Shown piece by piece: positions 25,929 to 35,291 of a stretch of 64,000 nucleotides of DNA; position 1 is the first letter of the stretch; the number at the start of each line of letters is the position of its first letter. Source of the DNA: Leptospira meyeri (lineage in GTDB: Bacteria > Spirochaetota > Leptospiria > Leptospirales > Leptospiraceae); assembly GCF_004368965.1 (NCBI RefSeq), contig NZ_SORO01000001.1, forward strand, positions 248,001-312,000, given 5' to 3'. The translations under genes were made by a program, and so were the position numbers. The notes under the pieces were generated by a model. That model did no database searches. It saw nothing but the letters and a program-made list of their open reading frames with translations, and was not told the origin of the DNA.

Positions 25929-28900
25929 AATATTAGAGTATTCGCTCAAAAATAGAAGTTTTGTAATCATTTTCTCGTTTCTGTTGATCTCATTAGGATT
26001 GTATTCTCTCTCCAGGGTTTCTCTTGATGCATTACCAGACATTTCTAATGTAATCGTCGAAGTGAATACAAAATCAGGTTCTTTAGATCCAGAACTGGTA
26101 GAGAAAACAATAACATTCTTTATCGAAACGGAGTTATCGGGAATTCCTGGTGTGGTCGATATTAGGTCATTGTCCAAGTTCGGATTGTCTAATGTGGTTT
26201 TGACTTTTGAAGATGGGACTGACGTCTATCGTGCTAGGCAAATCGTAATGGAACGACTTCAGAATGTAAAAGATAGAATCCCACCTTGGGCTATGCCTGA
26301 ATTAACGCCTATTACTACAGGGCTTGGAGAGATATTGATGTATTCTGTTACTGCAAAATCTGGCTCTAAGTTGGATATGTTAGATGAATCAGAAAAACTG
26401 ACGTATCTTCGAACGATACAAGATTTAAGTATAAGAAATCAAATCAGATCTAATGTGAAGAACATTGCTGAAGTGGATACAATAGGAGGATATGCACAGG
26501 AAATACATATTGACTTAATCCCAAATAAGTTAAAGGCACAAAGCATTAGTATTAATGAGATCGTTAATGCTCTTGATTCCGTTGGAGATAATTTTGGCGG
26601 AGGTTATATAGAGAAAAACGATGAAATGATCATCGCCAGATCTTTCGGAAGTGGATTGAAATTGGAAGAATTGAAAAAAATTCCAATCCGTCAGAATGGT
26701 TTAGGTAATTTAGTTCGAGTAGGTGATGTAGCAGTTGTAAGAGTTCATGGAATGCAGAGGCTAGGATCAGCAACACATAACGGAAAAGAAATCGTTCTTG
26801 GAACAGTGATGATGTTGATGGGATCGAATAGTAGGGAAACTGTAAGTGATCTGAAAGACTTCTTAAAGAAGATTCAATTGCCCGAAGATGTAGAGATCAA
26901 CATATTAAGCGAAAGAAGCTTTCTTGTTAATGCGACAATCGCAACAATATTTAAAAACTTAACAGAAGGTGCACTACTAGTTGTATTGATTCTATTTCTT
27001 GCTTTGGGAAATTTTAGAGCATCCATTTTTGTCGCCATCATTATTCCTCTTTCTATGTTGTTCACGGCAATAGGGATGTATTATTTTAATATATCTGCAA
27101 ATTTAATGAGCCTCGGTGCAATTGATTTCGGGCTACTCGTTGATGCTGCCATTGTTATGGTCGAGAATGTGCTTGCGAAGAGAGAAGAATTAGGTGACAG
27201 TCCTGTTTCTGATCCAATATCATTTGTGCTGGATGCTTCTAGGGAAATATTGGCACCAGTCACATCTGGTATTATCATAGTAGCAACTGTATATGTTCCT
27301 ATCTTAACTTTAGATGGAGTAGAAGGAAAGATGTTCCGTCCTATGGCGGAGGCAGTATTATTAGCACTTGGAGGAAGTTATTTAATTACCTTACTAATCA
27401 TTCCAACACTATGTCTGTTCATTGTGAAAGGATACATTAAAAAATCTAAAAAGAACGGCAGATTCGATAAACTTAAGAATCTATATATACCTATTCTTCT
27501 TTTCGGATTTAAACAGAGACGATTCGCTCTGTTAATTGCTGTTTCTTTATTTTGTGTCTCTTGCCTAATTTTCTTTAGGTTGGGAGGTGATTTTATTCCT
27601 CAGCTGAAAGAGGGAGACCTTATGATTACTGTGGTTCGAGATAGTAATGTCAGTTTATCTAAATCCACCGAATCACAGAAGAAGATTGAGACTTTTTTGC
27701 GTGAATTCAAAGAAGTTGAATTTGTGTTTTCAAGAACTGGGACTACAGAAGTTGCGAATGATCCGATGGGCACTTATATGTCTGATACTTTTGTAATCCT
27801 GAAAAAGGACTCTATCGATTCCCTGATTCAGGAAAAGGACTGGAATGAATTTATCGAGAAGTTAAGAATTCGATTGAATAATGAATTTCCTGAAGATGAG
27901 ATATCTATTGGCCAACCTGTCGAAGCAAGATTCAACGAATTGTTGGAAGGAAGTCGTGCAGATATTACCTTTCGTATTTTAGGAAACGATTTAGAGACCT
28001 TAATTTCACTTCAAAACGCAGCTGAAGAAAATCTGAAATCCATCGATGGCGTGGGTGATGTTGAACTTGATCCTATTTTAGCACTTAGACACGGAAAAGT
28101 TTTAGATTTTAAGCCAGATTACGATCGTATCCTTAGATATGGTATCACCATTCAAGATTTCAATAGCACATATAATGCATATTTGAGTGGTCGAAGCGTT
28201 GGTAACTACTATGAAAACGATAAAAAATTTCCGATTGTTGTGAAGCTTGCAGAAGAATATCGTGATTCACTTTCTGATTTAAAACAAATGCCGATAGGAA
28301 CGCTGGATCTGGGTGCAGTTTCTATGAGTGAGGTTTCTAATTATACTTTGGAAAAAAAAGTAATTACTATTTCCAGAAGTAATGGTCGTCGTTATGCTGC
28401 GATTTCTATTAATTTAGAAAATCGTGATATGGAAAGTTTTGTTAAAGAAGCAAAGGAAAAAATTGAAGCTAACCTTCGCATACCTGATAATTATCAGGTA
28501 TTTTGGGGAGGACAATTTAAAAATTTGGAGAAGGCGAAGTCAAAACTTGCAATTGTCGTTCCTGTAACTTTGTTCTCTGTATTTTTTCTTTTACTCAAGA
28601 GTTTAAATAGTTATAAACAAGCAATTTTAGTTTATTTGAGTATTCCTTTTGCAACGACAGGAGGCATCTTTGCTCTTTACTTGAGAGGAATGAACTTTAG
28701 CATTTCGGCGGCAATCGGATTTATCGCATTATCTGGCATTGCTATACTCAACGGAGTTGTCAAAATACATAACATAAATCATTTGCGTAAGAGTGGAATG
28801 TCTCTTAAAGAAGCAGTGCAAGAAGCTGCTGTATCGAGACTAAGGCCTGTTTTAATGACAGCTTTGGTTGCATCTTTAGGTTTTATTCCAATGGCAATTG

Positions 28901-29025
28901 GTGAAGGGTTAGGTGCAGAAGTACAAATGCCATTGGCAACTGTAGTCATCGGAGGACTTATTTCCTCTACATTATTAACATTATTTCTACTTCCAGTATT
29001 TTACGAATGGCTCGAGGAAGATTAA
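25918..29025 (+). CDS. Heavy-metal efflux RND transporter (CzcA/CusA family)
   Basis: A 1035-residue HME-RND pump with the usual twelve membrane helices. The proton-relay segment in helix 4 reads DFGLLVDAAIVMVEN, with two Asp and one Glu as in Zn/Co/Cd/Ni-type pumps; Cu/Ag pumps have a different pattern. LSRVSLDALPDISN at the N-terminus and the GGDFIPQLKEGDLMI segment are HME-specific. It uses the proton gradient to move cations out of the periplasm through TolC. No membrane-fusion protein gene lies next to it. The P-type ATPase gene follows directly. Confidence 0.93.
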   Translation: MLSRILEYSLKNRSFVIIFSFLLISLGLYSLSRVSLDALPDISNVIVEVNTKSGSLDPELVEKTITFFIETELSGIPGVVDIRSLSKFGLSNVVLTFEDGTDVYRARQIVMERLQNVKDRIPPWAMPELTPITTGLGEILMYSVTAKSGSKLDMLDESEKLTYLRTIQDLSIRNQIRSNVKNIAEVDTIGGYAQEIHIDLIPNKLKAQSISINEIVNALDSVGDNFGGGYIEKNDEMIIARSFGSGLKLEELKKIPIRQNGLGNLVRVGDVAVVRVHGMQRLGSATHNGKEIVLGTVMMLMGSNSRETVSDLKDFLKKIQLPEDVEINILSERSFLVNATIATIFKNLTEGALLVVLILFLALGNFRASIFVAIIIPLSMLFTAIGMYYFNISANLMSLGAIDFGLLVDAAIVMVENVLAKREELGDSPVSDPISFVLDASREILAPVTSGIIIVATVYVPILTLDGVEGKMFRPMAEAVLLALGGSYLITLLIIPTLCLFIVKGYIKKSKKNGRFDKLKNLYIPILLFGFKQRRFALLIAVSLFCVSCLIFFRLGGDFIPQLKEGDLMITVVRDSNVSLSKSTESQKKIETFLREFKEVEFVFSRTGTTEVANDPMGTYMSDTFVILKKDSIDSLIQEKDWNEFIEKLRIRLNNEFPEDEISIGQPVEARFNELLEGSRADITFRILGNDLETLISLQNAAEENLKSIDGVGDVELDPILALRHGKVLDFKPDYDRILRYGITIQDFNSTYNAYLSGRSVGNYYENDKKFPIVVKLAEEYRDSLSDLKQMPIGTLDLGAVSMSEVSNYTLEKKVITISRSNGRRYAAISINLENRDMESFVKEAKEKIEANLRIPDNYQVFWGGQFKNLEKAKSKLAIVVPVTLFSVFFLLLKSLNSYKQAILVYLSIPFATTGGIFALYLRGMNFSISAAIGFIALSGIAILNGVVKIHNINHLRKSGMSLKEAVQEAAVSRLRPVLMTALVASLGFIPMAIGEGLGAEVQMPLATVVIGGLISSTLLTLFLLPVFYEWLEED

Positions 29026-29069
29026 GCAGAAGCAGAATTGTTCAGCGATTATTTGTGAGGAAATTGAAC

Positions 29070-31085
29070 ATGAAAGATAAATATATTCAGAAAGCTAAGG
29101 TTAAGTCCCTCTGTTGCACTCAGGAAGAAGATGAATACTCCAAAGTAGAGGCAAAAGGATTGAAAAATGAAATAGATAATCACGAACATGGTGAGGAAAA
29201 TGAGGATGATCACAGTCATCCGATAAAATTATTTTTACCAAGCCTTATATCTCTAGTGCTTCTTCTCATTGCGATTTTTTTCGATAATGTATTAAAGCCT
29301 GAATGGTTTAATGGTTGGGTTAGGATATTTTGGTATTTACTTTCTTACAGTCCTGTTGGCTTCCCTGTATTGAAGGAAGCTGGCATTAGCATTGGAAATG
29401 GAGAGATCTTTTCTGAGTTCTTTTTGATGGGTATTGCTACTATCGGAGCATTTGCGATTGGTGAATATCCTGAAGGTGTTGCAGTAATGTTATTTTATGC
29501 CATTGGTGAGGTCTTTCAGACCATAGCGGTTAAAAGAGCTAAGTCTAGCATTAAGTCTTTGCTTGATCAAAGACCAGATGAAGTGACTGTTTTAAAAAAT
29601 AATCAGCAACAAACAGTAAAGGCCGAAATCGTAAACATTGATGAGATTATACAACTTAAACCAGGAGAAAAGCTTGGTCTCGATGGAATATTAATATCTG
29701 AGATAGCATCATTTAACACAGCGGCTTTAACTGGTGAAAGTAAACCTGATACGAAAGCAAAAGGCGATACCGTATTGGCTGGTATGATTAATCTTAATAC
29801 TGTTTCCCAGGTAAAAGTAACAGCAATATACGCAGATAGTAAACTAAGTAAAATCTTGGAATTAGTTCAAAACGCGACTTCTAGGAAAGCACCTACAGAA
29901 TTACTTATTCGGAAATTCGCAAAGATTTATACACCTATTGTTGTTCTGTTAGCTATAGCAACATGTTTACTCCCTTATTTTTTTATATCAGACTATCAAT
30001 TTAAGGATTGGTTGTATCGGTCTTTGGTTTTTCTGGTTATTTCTTGCCCTTGTGCATTAGTGATAAGCATTCCTTTGGGTTACTTCGGTGGCATTGGTGC
30101 AGCAAGTCGAAATGGAATCTTGATTAAAGGTAGTAATTTTTTAGATGCTCTTGCTAGCATTCAAAACTTGGTTATGGATAAAACTGGGACAATGACTGAA
30201 GGAGTTTTTAAAGTCCAAGAAGTTGTTTTCATTCCAGGATTTAACCAAGCTGAAATTCTAAAAATGGTAAAGGCTCTGGAAAGTCATAGTAGTCATCCAG
30301 TAGCAACTGCTATCATCGACTTTGTTGACTCAGTAAGTGATGGGATTTCTTTGCAGAATATAGAGGAAATCTCTGGATATGGATTAAAAGCTGAGGTGGA
30401 TGGAAAGCAGTTATTAGTCGGGAATTTTAAGCTGATGGATAAATTTGCGATCGTTTACGACATTGATCCCAAAGCTATTGTTTATACGGTAATTGCGGTC
30501 GCTTACGATAAAAAGTTTGTCGGCTATATTACTATTGCTGATCGCATAAAAGAAGATGCTCAAATCACAATTCATAAGTTAAATTTGCTTGGTGTAAAAT
30601 CTACAATGCTAAGCGGCGATAAAAGCACGATCGTCAAATTCGTTGCAGAAAAACTAGGTATAAAGAATGCTTTTGGCGATTTGCTTCCAGAAGATAAAGT
30701 CAACAAGATAAAGGAAATCAAATCGAAAGGAGAAACCGTGGCATTTGTCGGAGACGGGGTTAATGATGCACCTGTTGTAGCGTTAAGTGACGTGGGTATT
30801 GCGATGGGTGGCCTAGGAAGTGATGCCACAATTGAAACTGCCGACGTAGTAATACAAGACGACAAACCAAGTAAAATACCTATGGCAATCAATATTGGAA
30901 AGCAGACAAGACTGATTGTTTGGCAAAATATCATTCTAGCTTTTGTGGTAAAAGGTATTGTGCTGATCTTAGGTGCAGGTGGACTGGCAACAATGTGGGA
31001 AGCCGTTTTCGCAGATGTCGGGGTTGCACTTCTCGCGATTTTAAATTCAGTCAGATTACAGATGAAAAAATTCGCAATTAATTAG
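29070..31085 (+). CDS. Heavy-metal P1B-type ATPase (Zn/Cd/Pb type)
   Basis: About 671 residues from ATG 29070 (GTGAGG upstream); an earlier in-frame ATG at 29007 would overlap the RND gene. Motifs are ISCPCALVIS (CPC translocation), MDKTGTMTEG (phosphorylated Asp), SHSSHPVAT (HP motif) and VGDGVNDAPVVALSDVGIAMG. No GMTCxxC domain is present. Instead the N-terminus has SLCCTQEEDE and a His/Glu-rich stretch (NHEHGEENEDDHSHP), as in Zn/Cd/Pb exporters. It moves cations from the cytosol to the periplasm, where the RND pump can take them on. Confidence 0.93.
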   Translation: MKDKYIQKAKVKSLCCTQEEDEYSKVEAKGLKNEIDNHEHGEENEDDHSHPIKLFLPSLISLVLLLIAIFFDNVLKPEWFNGWVRIFWYLLSYSPVGFPVLKEAGISIGNGEIFSEFFLMGIATIGAFAIGEYPEGVAVMLFYAIGEVFQTIAVKRAKSSIKSLLDQRPDEVTVLKNNQQQTVKAEIVNIDEIIQLKPGEKLGLDGILISEIASFNTAALTGESKPDTKAKGDTVLAGMINLNTVSQVKVTAIYADSKLSKILELVQNATSRKAPTELLIRKFAKIYTPIVVLLAIATCLLPYFFISDYQFKDWLYRSLVFLVISCPCALVISIPLGYFGGIGAASRNGILIKGSNFLDALASIQNLVMDKTGTMTEGVFKVQEVVFIPGFNQAEILKMVKALESHSSHPVATAIIDFVDSVSDGISLQNIEEISGYGLKAEVDGKQLLVGNFKLMDKFAIVYDIDPKAIVYTVIAVAYDKKFVGYITIADRIKEDAQITIHKLNLLGVKSTMLSGDKSTIVKFVAEKLGIKNAFGDLLPEDKVNKIKEIKSKGETVAFVGDGVNDAPVVALSDVGIAMGGLGSDATIETADVVIQDDKPSKIPMAINIGKQTRLIVWQNIILAFVVKGIVLILGAGGLATMWEAVFADVGVALLAILNSVRLQMKKFAIN

Positions 31086-31143
31086 TGAATTGTAAGATGT
31101 CTTTTGAAGTTCTAAAGTTTCGTGTTATTGATGGGAGATTGTT

Positions 31144-31755
31144 ATGTTAATAGAAACCGTTCTTGTTGGAATTTTGTTTTCGCTCTATATATTTTTATGG
31201 AAAACTAAAAGGGTTATTCAAAAGAAAAAAACTGGAAAAGATCCAGAAGTAATCGGTCAATCAAAATCCAATTTACAAGCCTTAATGAATATCCTTTTTA
31301 AAGCAATTACCTATTACGTAATATTAATTATTGGAATTCATACCTTAAAAATAGATTTCTTTGGGTTAAATGCCCAATTCAATCTCTTGGTTGGAATCGA
31401 ATGGGATATTACTGGTTTTATCGTTGGGTTGTTTGGTCTTTGTTTTTGCTTATATGCACAAATAAAAATGAAAAATTCATGGCGAGTTGGTATAGATGAG
31501 AATTCTAAAGAGGATTTGATTACTGACGGTATCTTTCGTTTTGTAAGAAATCCTACGTATCTTGGATTATTTCTCCTAAATCTTGGTGTTTGCCTTATTT
31601 GGCCGACACACCTAGTTTTCTATTTAAATATTATTTTTGTTTTGATATTTGAAATACAGGTTCGTTGCGAGGAAGATTTTCTAGAAAATTTGTATGGAGA
31701 AGAGTATAGATTATATAAAAATAAGTCATATAGGTATATCCCTTTTATATATTAG
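31144..31755 (+). CDS. Isoprenylcysteine carboxyl methyltransferase-like (ICMT/PEMT) membrane protein
   Basis: A 203-residue, multi-helix protein. The ICMT/phospholipid-methyltransferase signature is in the last third: GIFRFVRNPTYLGLFLL, then an RCEEDFLENLYGEEYRLYK ending (E...L...fG.eY..Y). Such genes often sit at the ends of czc or P-type ATPase operons. The true substrate in bacteria is unknown. GGGAGA precedes ATG 31144. Confidence 0.85.
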   Translation: MLIETVLVGILFSLYIFLWKTKRVIQKKKTGKDPEVIGQSKSNLQALMNILFKAITYYVILIIGIHTLKIDFFGLNAQFNLLVGIEWDITGFIVGLFGLCFCLYAQIKMKNSWRVGIDENSKEDLITDGIFRFVRNPTYLGLFLLNLGVCLIWPTHLVFYLNIIFVLIFEIQVRCEEDFLENLYGEEYRLYKNKSYRYIPFIY

Positions 31756-31978
31756 AATATTTAATCGTCTTCCATGAATAGATAGCTAAACAAAATTTTC
31801 AATTTTTATATCTACTCGAAGAAAATATTCACTATTACTTTTTAAGTCTTCTGAACTGTATATTTTGTCGATGTGACCGTAAAAAGAGACAAGAATTTTA
31901 CATAGATTATATTCCGTTCTTAGCGTCCTCATTCTGGATCGGTTATCTGATTAAGGTTTTTAAATTGTAAAAAAAGGT

Positions 31979-32099
31979 TTGTAAATCAGAGGCCGCAATT
32001 CTTGAACTACAATCGCCATAATATTACTATAATTGACTAGACAGATTTAACAATATGTTAGGTTATTGGCAGCGAGGAATAAACCTCCTCGCTTTTTTT
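31979..32099 (+). promoter_or_regulatory. Conserved leader B: promoter, small hairpin and terminator-like attenuator
   Basis: TTGAAC (32002-32007), 17-nt spacer, TACTAT (32025-32030) predict a transcript starting near 32037. It would contain hairpin TTTAAC-aatat-GTTAGG (32046-32062) and the stem AGCGAGG-aataaacct-CCTCGCT (32071-32093) with a seven-T run, only 20 nt before ATG 32120. The same order of elements, about 120-140 nt, recurs before the related gene at 44372. Transcription must pass the hairpin to reach the gene, so this is either an attenuator or a ~60-nt RNA. The stretch 31756-31978 shows nothing identifiable. Confidence 0.65.
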
Positions 32100-32119
32100 A
32101 TACCTAAAGAGGTTACAAA

Positions 32120-33130
32120 ATGCCCGAAGATTCAGAAAAGAAATCTAATTTAATTGAAGACGTTATAAAATCTAGATTAAGTCATCCGTTTATTGGAACC
32201 TTTATTGCTTCGTTTACTTTTAAAAATTTTGACATATTACTAATTTTATTCACGAAACTAAATAAAAACGATATTTATTATGGTTTAGAATGCTTTAAAT
32301 CTTCTTTGTGGAATGATGAATGGAGGGTTAGCTTACCTATTTTAGTTACGATTTTTGTCCCTTTTGTTATCGAACCATTAATTAATTTATTTCACCAAAA
32401 AACATTGGCAGTTGTTAGAAGATGGACTAAAAACTGGATTGAAAGAGAAGAAATTAAAGTCATTACTGATGATCACAGAAGATTGATTCAGTTGGTTGAA
32501 AATAAAGAAAATGAAATCAATCGAATTAAGGATACCTTTGCTAAAAGATGGGAGCAAATGCTTAAATATACCTTTGAAACGCATAGTGCGGGTAACGTAA
32601 ACCATTCCGAAAATTTTTGCTATATCTTTAAATCTAACATTAATTTGAAAAAAGGAGATTTAGTTGGCTATTCAAAAAATGATCATAAAATTTACATATT
32701 TACAAAAGACAATGTATATGCAGGGAAAGTTTTATCTCGTTTGGATGAAGGATACTATTTAGTATTTTATGATAAAACTTTTACTAATGAATTTAAGGAA
32801 ATTATTGCATCTTCACAAAAGTATAGCGTTTCTTTTTATAGTTATAAATATAAAAGATTCGTAAGTAGTCTTGAAGGTGAAGATATACCAAATATATCTG
32901 TTATTCAAGCTAATAGGGCAGGGAATGGATATAAAGTCGACCAAGTGGAGTATCTAGATGCTGACTTTAGAAATCAATACTTAAAAGAATTACCAGAATA
33001 CTTTGAAGATAGTAAAGTCAAAAAGGAAATTAGTAGAAATTGGTTAATTGTAGATTTTTGGATTTATTTAAAATATCATATTTCTAAGCTAAAAAATGCA
33101 ATTCGAAATAAATTGAAAATACCTGTTTAG
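32120..33130 (+). CDS. Two-TM/coiled-coil membrane protein, family member 1 (unknown function)
   Basis: A 336-residue protein. The N-terminal motif IKSRLSHPFIGTFIASFTFKNFDILLILF forms the first membrane segment. A second one (RVSLPILVTIFVPFVIEPL) follows near residue 80, then a predicted coiled coil (VENKENEINRIKDTFAKRWEQ) and a beta-rich C-terminal domain. The gene at 44372 shares SRL.HP..GT...SF...NF and the same topology. Proteins starting with this RL.HP..GTF motif are scattered in variable regions of many genomes, in my recollection; no function is established. AGAGG precedes the ATG. Confidence 0.8.
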   Translation: MPEDSEKKSNLIEDVIKSRLSHPFIGTFIASFTFKNFDILLILFTKLNKNDIYYGLECFKSSLWNDEWRVSLPILVTIFVPFVIEPLINLFHQKTLAVVRRWTKNWIEREEIKVITDDHRRLIQLVENKENEINRIKDTFAKRWEQMLKYTFETHSAGNVNHSENFCYIFKSNINLKKGDLVGYSKNDHKIYIFTKDNVYAGKVLSRLDEGYYLVFYDKTFTNEFKEIIASSQKYSVSFYSYKYKRFVSSLEGEDIPNISVIQANRAGNGYKVDQVEYLDADFRNQYLKELPEYFEDSKVKKEISRNWLIVDFWIYLKYHISKLKNAIRNKLKIPV

Positions 33131-33145
33131 TAATCCCTATAACCC

Positions 33146-33305
33146 ATATCGGGAATGATTCTAGGTTCCCGCTTTTTATGATTACGTGATCGAGGGCACA
33201 CCGTGAAATAATGTCTCTCTCCATCGTTTGTCAATCTATGCAGTTTTCAGTTTTGAAAGAAGATAGGCTAATCGCATAGTCTATTTCTATAGATGAACTT
33301 CAAGG
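33146..33305 (+). repeat. Non-coding repeat, copy B
   Basis: It begins ATATCGGGAATGATTCTAGG, 15 nt after the stop of the 32120 gene. It is the best match to copy A, including CAGTTTTCAGTTTT and TCTATAGATGAACTTCAAGG. The hairpin position has CGAGGG opposite CTCTC, weaker than in copy A. The whole gap 33131-33348 is this element. Confidence 0.75.
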
Positions 33306-33348
33306 AATATATTTTCGTAATTGTTTATCAATAGTCAACTTCGGTTTG

Positions 33349-33918
33349 TTATTTTCTTATTAGCAGCATCAGATTTATTATAACCTGAATGAGTAGTAAG
33401 GTAAAGATAGAACCTCCAATCCCATAAAAATACTTAGTTTGATCTTCTAAATCACCGATTCGAAAACTATTAATTATGAAATATGCTTCAGCATTGGTGG
33501 GTAAATAAACAATTTCCTTTTCTTTTTCAATCGGCAGTTTAAATGTTTTCTGAGTCATCGATTGTTTTGGAAGCTCTTCATCGTGGAGTAACTTTCCCGA
33601 AAGTTCAGTATACCTTTCTTTTATCAACGGATTTGTTCTCCATCGAGCATAAGCATCACTATAATAGGGAAAAGCAGATCTATATTGTTTTCTAGTATAA
33701 AGGTCTTCACCTTTAGCTATCCACAGTTCAGTTTCTAATAATTCTAGTTTAGTTTGGTCGATTTTCAAATTCTGAAACTTAGAAAGCATATCTTGAGCTT
33801 CAAAAAACTTCTTCTCTTTCAGGGAATGTCTGTATAGAAAAATATCTTCTTCAGAAATGGAGTCTGCAAGTAAAAAGGAGGTAATAAGGAGAAAGAAAAC
33901 AATACCTATCTTTTTCAT
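33349..33918 (-). CDS. Exported TPR-like protein with C-terminal membrane anchor
   Basis: A 189-residue protein. It has a signal peptide (KKIGIVFFLLITSFLLADS), a helical middle with tetratricopeptide-like spacing (AKGEDLYTRKQYRSAFPYYSDAYARW) and a final membrane helix (IFTLLLIQVIINLMLLI). It probably sits in the periplasm, anchored at the inner membrane. Function unknown. A decayed copy lies at 23875-24068, showing that this gene and the adjoining repeat were duplicated together. It is preceded by a Kelch lipoprotein gene 2 nt away. Confidence 0.75.
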   Translation of the reverse strand: MKKIGIVFFLLITSFLLADSISEEDIFLYRHSLKEKKFFEAQDMLSKFQNLKIDQTKLELLETELWIAKGEDLYTRKQYRSAFPYYSDAYARWRTNPLIKERYTELSGKLLHDEELPKQSMTQKTFKLPIEKEKEIVYLPTNAEAYFIINSFRIGDLEDQTKYFYGIGGSIFTLLLIQVIINLMLLIRK

Positions 33919-33920
33919 AT

Positions 33921-35291
33921 TTACCTACTTAAGATAATCGCTTTATGACCGAAGCGACTTCTCGGCATATTGATTGATTCAGGAACCCACGGATTCCCGC
34001 CAGGATTTGCTAAATCAAGAGAGTATACTTGATCAACAGGTAGGTTGAATTCTGATGCACCACCGAATAGATATAGTTTCCTTTTCTCATAGGAAACTTC
34101 CATCGCAGGATAATAAAGAGCTATAGGAGTATTTGATCCTGTGACAAAAGCATTAGAGGCGGTTCCCAAATATGAATACTCAAATCGATTCGAATTTGTT
34201 ACAGCAGTGACTGGTTGAGAAATATTCGTTCCAGTAGAACCTCCTGCAATGAATAATGCGGGAGTGTCAGTTGGGAATGGATCTGTGGAAATAGGTCGAT
34301 AACACGCATACCCTGAGCCGTGACGAGCTAGGGAAATAGATGCTTCAATTTTACCTGATGTTGAATTGAGTGATGGAGCATAGGCATCTGTAGTTGCATA
34401 AGCAAGACCATCGGAATAGAATCTTCCACCAGTAAAAACTAAACTTCCGTTGTAAGTGCACCCAGCCATATCAATTCTTGGAAAAATGTTCGTGCTAGAT
34501 AATAAACTTACCCAAGTCCCAGTATTTCCGATGTTTGGGTAAAACTTATAAATAGTATTAAAAATTGTACCAGTGGTCATATCAGTAGTAGTGGTTCCTC
34601 CTAAAATGACTATTTCTTCATCAAAGGAACCAATGACGCCTCCTTGCAGAGTAGAGGGGATATCGGACAGATTTCGATTCCAAGTATTAGTTAGTGGGTC
34701 ATAAGCTTCAACTAATCGACTCATTGTATAAACTGCACCGTTTTTGACAATTCCGCCAATTACATAGATTTTGTTTTTGAACGATACTATTTGAGCATTG
34801 AGCCTTGGTGTCGGAACATTTGTAACAGCTGAGTGCCAAATATTTTCAACTGGATCAAAATAATCAATTTCACTTACTGCATTTTTATCAGAACCAATTC
34901 CTCCTACAATCCAGATACTCCGACGGAATATAACTGCATTATCCGAGAGAGTTTTAAAAGTTGATGGAATACCAATACCGATCTCTTTGGTTCCGCAGGA
35001 AGGAACATATTTGTAATCCGAATCTGTAACCAAGTTGGAGAGGACAACTGCATGAACTTCATTGTCTAAAAAGGATGTATCAACATTATTGTAATTAGGT
35101 CCTGTAGTAACTAAAAAACCAGGAACCTTGCCCGAGCATTTCCAGGTCACTACCGCTGAGTTAGTTGATAAATTGGCAACTAATTGCCATTCAACCTTAG
35201 CATTGTTAGCTTTTCCTCCCTCAGTCAGCGGATTTGAACAATTCCAAATCAAAAAGAATATAAAGAAAAATGATGATTTAATAAATTTCAT
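33921..35291 (-). CDS. Kelch-repeat lipoprotein
   Basis: About 456 residues from ATG 35291. The signal peptide ends in lipobox FLIWNC. Kelch units are visible as IWIVGGIG...YFDPVENIW, IYVIGGIV...AYDPLTNTWN, EIVILGG, LYLFGGASEF...YSLDLANPGG, giving a probable beta-propeller. It is likely a surface or periplasmic binding or adhesion protein. ATG 35291 overlaps the previous stop by one base (TAATG), which supports it over a longer start at 35333. Confidence 0.82.
   Translation of the reverse strand: MKFIKSSFFFIFFLIWNCSNPLTEGGKANNAKVEWQLVANLSTNSAVVTWKCSGKVPGFLVTTGPNYNNVDTSFLDNEVHAVVLSNLVTDSDYKYVPSCGTKEIGIGIPSTFKTLSDNAVIFRRSIWIVGGIGSDKNAVSEIDYFDPVENIWHSAVTNVPTPRLNAQIVSFKNKIYVIGGIVKNGAVYTMSRLVEAYDPLTNTWNRNLSDIPSTLQGGVIGSFDEEIVILGGTTTTDMTTGTIFNTIYKFYPNIGNTGTWVSLLSSTNIFPRIDMAGCTYNGSLVFTGGRFYSDGLAYATTDAYAPSLNSTSGKIEASISLARHGSGYACYRPISTDPFPTDTPALFIAGGSTGTNISQPVTAVTNSNRFEYSYLGTASNAFVTGSNTPIALYYPAMEVSYEKRKLYLFGGASEFNLPVDQVYSLDLANPGGNPWVPESINMPRSRFGHKAIILSR

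Noticed and set aside
24690..29025. Copper/silver (Cus) assignment of the RND pump
   Set aside because: The helix-4 motif with DFG and two acidic partners fits Zn/Co/Cd/Ni-type pumps, and no CusF or copper-binding Met clusters are evident.
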